A stretch of DNA of 64,000 nucleotides from Steroidobacter agaridevorans (GTDB lineage: Bacteria > Pseudomonadota > Gammaproteobacteria > Steroidobacterales > Steroidobacteraceae): NCBI RefSeq assembly GCF_009932555.1, contig NZ_BLJO01000002.1, forward strand, positions 297,975 through 361,974, written 5' to 3'. A program made the translations under genes and the position numbers. Under the pieces are notes generated by a model. It did no database searches. It was given only the letters and a program-made list of their open reading frames with translations, and had not been told where the DNA came from. This document shows, piece after piece, positions 61,401 to 64,000 of the stretch; within the stretch, counting starts at the first letter, position 1, and each line of letters begins with the position of its first letter.

Positions 61401-61545
61401 CCGTGTTGTCGATGATGAACAGCACCTGCGGTTGCCCGCCGGAGCTCGACTGGGCGCCGATGAACAGATCGATGTCCTCCGCCGGCGCGTTCCAGCACGC
61501 GCTGGCGGCGAGAGCTCCGATCAACCATTTCATGGACCGTCTCAT
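58450..61545 (-). CDS. pilY1: Type IV pilus adhesin/biogenesis factor PilY1
   Basis: 1031 residues with a signal peptide (ALAASACWNAPAE). The N-terminal von Willebrand A-like domain begins at VLFIIDNTANW. The metal-site motif D-x-S-x-S is replaced by D-N-T-A-N, so metal binding may be weakened. The C-terminal half is the PilY1 beta-propeller (VVFYAANDGVFRAING, GGELWGFVPPEF, AVDLGGNVYRIDIG). PilY1 caps the minor pilin complex and mediates adhesion and surface sensing. Confidence 0.94.
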   Translation of the reverse strand: MRRSMKWLIGALAASACWNAPAEDIDLFIGAQSSSGGQPQVLFIIDNTANWTQAFKNEMGALTELFHDLPADKIQVGVMLAAETSSSDSNVQGGYVRAAIRPMSQDVKDKYAAMFDYMDVGADKGNSGQSSLVMAEAYRYLSGGAARSGKGKAKADYHGNTAADWSKSATTVASKTAMRAIYDLDGYALSEKFAAQYTKPAGDATCSNRFIIYISNGPSQDSASIISDATSMLREAGGDTTPIPLPIAGSQDNVTDEWARFLHDRLGVITHVIEVNKKTSGQGPGWSALLAKMAEVSDGAYQDVGTTKEEIKKALGDVFAEIQATNSVFASVSLPLSASAQGTYINQVYVGLFRPDGNAKPRWDGNLKQYKLGYSGSDLRLQDALSDAAVEPSTGFVKVCSQSFWSSPNKYWNFRAQQFEEDQSLCGVDAPASDSPDGKFVEKGGQAQQLRAVDESKTPRRLNTCTSFDCSKVTTFEFKNVPSTLLGVADDAQREKIVNWARGQDVDNEHTMDDVDPAAATSKAMRPSVHGDVVHSRPVALNFGTDEAPQVVVFYAANDGVFRAINGNRPKDGALNDVAPGGELWGFVPPEFHKHFERLYKNDVLISFPNVTTGSPQPKPYAMDGAITAVRGDSNATVFATMRRGGRAVYAFDVPASKPGDITLKWKIGCDDSQCTSSALSEIGQTWSPAKPFTAAGYKSGSTPQPLLIMGGGYDTCEDAKPHKCTSSSKGHKVYVLDAATGAVKQTFDTKRGVIAEVAVVPDLTTGLAKYAYAVDLGGNVYRIDIGEDVPADWTMTTIAALGCDTADTSCTYNRKFMFAPDILLDNGAYVLLLGSGDREKPREYTSTVQNYFFMLKDKPEDPTWLSTEQSNCTASVLCLDSLTPILQKQPTPTSEQLAARKGWYLELLPTEQVVTSAITIFGNLTFSTHEPAEAAPNTCGSNLGKARVYNVSYLNAAGHGPNKERSEELPPDIGLPPSPVAGLVTLDDERTVPFCIGCTSDSPLEGSEPKVPPSSLPVQPKNRVYWYIER

Positions 61546-61564
61546 GACCCGCTCCCGCTCCCGC

Positions 61565-62092
61565 TTACGCGGCGCAAACCGCGTTGTACTGGACTTCAGT
61601 CAGCAGCACGCGCACGCCTTGATGAACCTGCACTGCCGTGCCGTGTGCAATCGTGCCTTCGTCGAACGCCGAGACATTCGCGTGCAGATCCCACACCGTC
61701 TGGTAGGCATCGCTGGTCGAAGACGCGAATGAGGAACCCAGGAAGACGCTGCTCGGCGGCACGCTGGCGCCGGCGATGCGCTCGGCTTTGATGCAAGTGG
61801 GCTTGGCGAAATCCACGTGAAAATCCATCGTGCCGTCGTTGTCGATGTCGACATCGACGGTCTGCGCCGCCGGCGCCTCGGTAAAGGCCGAGCTCATCAC
61901 GAGCTCGATGCCGCGATTGGCCGCCGCGATCGCTTCATCGCGCAGCTGCATGTTGCCGACGGATTGCACATTCGTGCTGCTCACGTTGAAAGCTCCGACC
62001 ACCATGATTGTGATGAGGGTCAGGAGGATGAGTCCGACGATCAGCGCCGCGCCGCGCTGCTGTCTCGCCGCGGGCAGGGATGACTTGTTCAT
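61565..62092 (-). CDS. pilX: Minor pilin PilX
   Basis: 175 residues with the PilX N-terminus (RQQRGAALIVGLILLTLITIMVVGAF). The residue at position +5 after the G/A cleavage site is not Glu, as is common in PilX/GspK-like proteins. ATG 62092 overlaps the pilW stop (ATGA); the longer upstream start would lie inside pilW. Confidence 0.9.
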   Translation of the reverse strand: MNKSSLPAARQQRGAALIVGLILLTLITIMVVGAFNVSSTNVQSVGNMQLRDEAIAAANRGIELVMSSAFTEAPAAQTVDVDIDNDGTMDFHVDFAKPTCIKAERIAGASVPPSSVFLGSSFASSTSDAYQTVWDLHANVSAFDEGTIAHGTAVQVHQGVRVLLTEVQYNAVCAA

Positions 62093-63516
62093 GGCTCGGG
62101 AGTTTCCCTGCGGCCGGAAATATTGTTGAGCCGCATGCTGGTCGTGAAGACGTGGCGCTTGAAGGTGTCGTTCGCGGCGGCGATGGTATTCACCGCCGGG
62201 CACGAACCATCCGCGTCGGGTTCACCCAAGCAATAAGTTTTGCTGTCCTTGTGGCCTGGCGAGGGATCGCGGCTGCGGACCAGCACGTACAGCTTCACCG
62301 CGACCACGTTCATGAGCTCATCGGCGGTACACGGATCGGCAGCGGTGCAGCGTTTGAACCAATCGGGCGAGCCGTCGCCGCGATTCGTCGGCCGCATCTT
62401 GGTGGTCACATCCTCCCATTGCACGGCTTGAGCATAATTGACCGTCGCGCCGGTCTTGCCCGTGTCGTCGATGCCGAGCTCGACGCGCAATGCCTCCACT
62501 CCATCGAGCAATCTCACCGGCGGCCGCTGCGCGGTGACACCGCCGGAAACATCGAGTTGGGAGCGCATCAGCGTCGGCACGCTCAGCCCGTTCTCATCCG
62601 GATGCGGCAGATCCGCGATGTAGTAAATGTTCGAGATCAAGCGGCGCTTGGCCGCAAGGGTGCCTGCGGTGACTGGCAGGCTCGCTGGGGTGCCGGTGCC
62701 TTCGCAATCGCGCGTATGCAAGGGAAAGGCGCTGGTGCTCAGCGCATAGTCGAAGCCGTACACGGAGGTGTTGTCGGGAATGACGCCCCACGCCGAGTCG
62801 AACGTTGCCGTCCTGGTGCTGCCGACGTAGGTGCGGATGGTGCGCACCTGGCCCATACCGGTGCCGCTCACGATGCGCAGGACGACGCCGGCGTACGCGC
62901 CATCGGTCCCGGAGGCGTCGCCGTCCAGAACGATGCTGTTGGAGGTGGCTCCGCTCACGGTGCCGGCATTCTTCTCCGCTTCGCACATGCTGGTTTGCAT
63001 GTACAAGCGCCCTGCGGTATCGGCATCGCAGTTCGTTCCGCCAGGCACACAGGTTTCCGCGTGCCGAATCACGATGACATCGGTGCCGGCGCGTTGCGCT
63101 GGGAATGAAACGCAGCCCGTGCCGGACGGCAATGTGTCCGCGCTCTGCACCGGTATGCCGAACAGATTGGTCCGGTATTCACCGCTCCACGACGCGTACG
63201 CGAGACACGCATCGGGAATCGCCGTGGGCACGTCTGCGGGTACCCGCTCGAAAGTCAGATCGTCGAACTGCGGCACGAAGCCGGCCCAATAACCGGCGTG
63301 CACCAGGTCGTTCTGCAATAACTGGATGGCGGAGCGCCCGCTGTCGATCAGGCCGCTGCTCTTCGTCATCTCATCGTTCGCGCGCGCGAGATTGACGTAG
63401 ACATTCACGAGCGCCAGCAGAACCAGCAGCGAGATGGTCATTGCCACCATCAGCTCGACCAGCGTCAAGCCGGTCGGTCGGCGCGGAATGTTTCTGGTGA
63501 CAGTGCGCATGGTCAT
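62089..63516 (-). CDS. pilW: Minor pilin PilW
   Basis: 475 residues, long for PilW. The prepilin segment is PTGLTLVELMVAMTISLLVLLALVNVYVNL with Glu at +5. The large C-terminal domain has several cysteine pairs (CVPGGTNC, RCTAADPC, CLGEPDADGSC). ATG 63516 overlaps the pilV stop by 4 bp. Confidence 0.92.
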   Translation of the reverse strand: MTMRTVTRNIPRRPTGLTLVELMVAMTISLLVLLALVNVYVNLARANDEMTKSSGLIDSGRSAIQLLQNDLVHAGYWAGFVPQFDDLTFERVPADVPTAIPDACLAYASWSGEYRTNLFGIPVQSADTLPSGTGCVSFPAQRAGTDVIVIRHAETCVPGGTNCDADTAGRLYMQTSMCEAEKNAGTVSGATSNSIVLDGDASGTDGAYAGVVLRIVSGTGMGQVRTIRTYVGSTRTATFDSAWGVIPDNTSVYGFDYALSTSAFPLHTRDCEGTGTPASLPVTAGTLAAKRRLISNIYYIADLPHPDENGLSVPTLMRSQLDVSGGVTAQRPPVRLLDGVEALRVELGIDDTGKTGATVNYAQAVQWEDVTTKMRPTNRGDGSPDWFKRCTAADPCTADELMNVVAVKLYVLVRSRDPSPGHKDSKTYCLGEPDADGSCPAVNTIAAANDTFKRHVFTTSMRLNNISGRRETPEP

Positions 63517-64000
63517 CGCAGATCCGCGATTCGAACCAGGGTGGTCACGGCGCGACGGCACAGATCGTCCGGGCACTGCTCATCGTCATAAGCGCCCTCG
63601 CCGCACCCGAGGCTCGCCGGAGGACTGGCGACCGGTGCGATGCCTTGCCATGCAACCGTGATCAAATATTCGTTGCTGGAGAGCGCTTCGACGCAACCGC
63701 GCGCCCCGATCATTGCACCGGCTTTGCTGCCGCCTTCAATTTCCGCCGCGCCGAGCAGCGCGTTACACCATTCATTCGCATCGATCTCCGCCCGCGTGCC
63801 CACCGTCATCGGGCAAACGCCCGCATTGGGCAGCGGATTGGCCGTGCCTGTGACATAGCTGGCCGCATGCGCTCGATTGGTCGAAATGCGGCTCGACATG
63901 TCCTGCAGCAGGATCAGCGCCTGTGCACGCTGGTAGCTCTCGACTTGCGAAACGCCCAGACGCGATTGCAATCCGGCCAGGCCCAGCAGGCCGATCGCGA
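63513..64000 (-). CDS. pilV: Minor pilin PilV, C-terminal part (runs off the window)
   Basis: The frame is open to the window end, so the start is missing. Visible are the end of the N-terminal helix (AIGLLGLAGLQSRLGVSQVESYQRAQAL, then LLQDMSSRISTNR) and the Cys-rich C-terminus. The sequence and the position before pilW fit PilV. Confidence 0.88.
   Translation of the reverse strand, partial: AIGLLGLAGLQSRLGVSQVESYQRAQALILLQDMSSRISTNRAHAASYVTGTANPLPNAGVCPMTVGTRAEIDANEWCNALLGAAEIEGGSKAGAMIGARGCVEALSSNEYLITVAWQGIAPVASPPASLGCGEGAYDDEQCPDDLCRRAVTTLVRIADLR

Noticed and set aside
58666-61791. A 1041-codon open frame opposite pilY1
   Set aside because: It mirrors the pilY1 coding strand; the product is Arg/His/Ala-rich without domains. 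The minus-strand pilY1 has signal peptide and propeller motifs.

Overview
The window looks like the chromosome of a GC-rich Gammaproteobacterium. The signs are a System I cytochrome c maturation operon in the order ccmABCDEFGHI, a type IV pilus minor-pilin/pilY1 operon, a TonB-dependent receptor and many secreted hydrolases. The mix of genes would suit the Steroidobacteraceae or a relative, but that is an inference from gene content. Coordinates give the strand explicitly; most of the operons here run on the minus strand.

Region 1 (1-15.6 kb) is a carbohydrate or sugar-acid catabolic locus. It holds a TonB-dependent receptor (cut by the window edge), three short-chain dehydrogenases, an IlvD/EDD-type dehydratase, a GntR/FCD regulator, the glycolate oxidase genes glcDEF, a membrane-anchored dehydrogenase-like protein with a cytochrome c domain in an operon with an ABC exporter, and a DedA/VTT membrane protein. 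Six copies of a 15-bp operator, roughly TGWAT-N5-ATACA, lie upstream of these units and tie them into one regulon, probably that of the GntR protein. The gene set fits an oxidative pentose or sugar-acid route that ends in pyruvate plus glycolate, with GlcDEF burning the glycolate.

Region 2 (15.7-42.4 kb) is a series of short units: a phosphatase/kinase fusion beside a formate/nitrite-type channel, a LysE exporter, an HTTM-like/DCC membrane group, LysR and panB, two tandem carboxylesterases (one Sec, one Tat-like), a GH26-like secreted hydrolase with a discoidin domain, an orphan MbtH protein, methyltransferases, a cytochrome plus HupE pair, a PLP dehydratase, a DUF1611/DgcN-type protein, hutH, a 1290-residue hybrid histidine kinase with two kinase cores, a nitroreductase and a MaoC-type protein.

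Region 3 (42.5-49.3 kb) is the full ccm operon. Just upstream and on the other strand is a tRNA-Leu(UAA) gene interrupted by a 261-nt group I intron.

Region 4 (49.7-56.93 kb) is an integrative element inserted at the 3' end of that tRNA. It has a P4-type integrase, near-identical att repeats and GGGGGAACT repeats at both ends. Its cargo is a subtilase/AAA ATPase pair, a stretch of at least twelve consecutive hairpins with no protein gene (a candidate large structured RNA), and a small overlapping operon with an XRE regulator and a coupled 26-codon ORF. A truncated antitoxin and an intact HI1419/HI1420-type toxin-antitoxin pair follow.

Region 5 (57.9-64 kb) is the minor pilin operon pilV-pilW-pilX-pilY1-fimT. 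The strongest leads are the tRNA intron, the hairpin array and the protease/ATPase module in the element, and the operator-defined regulon.
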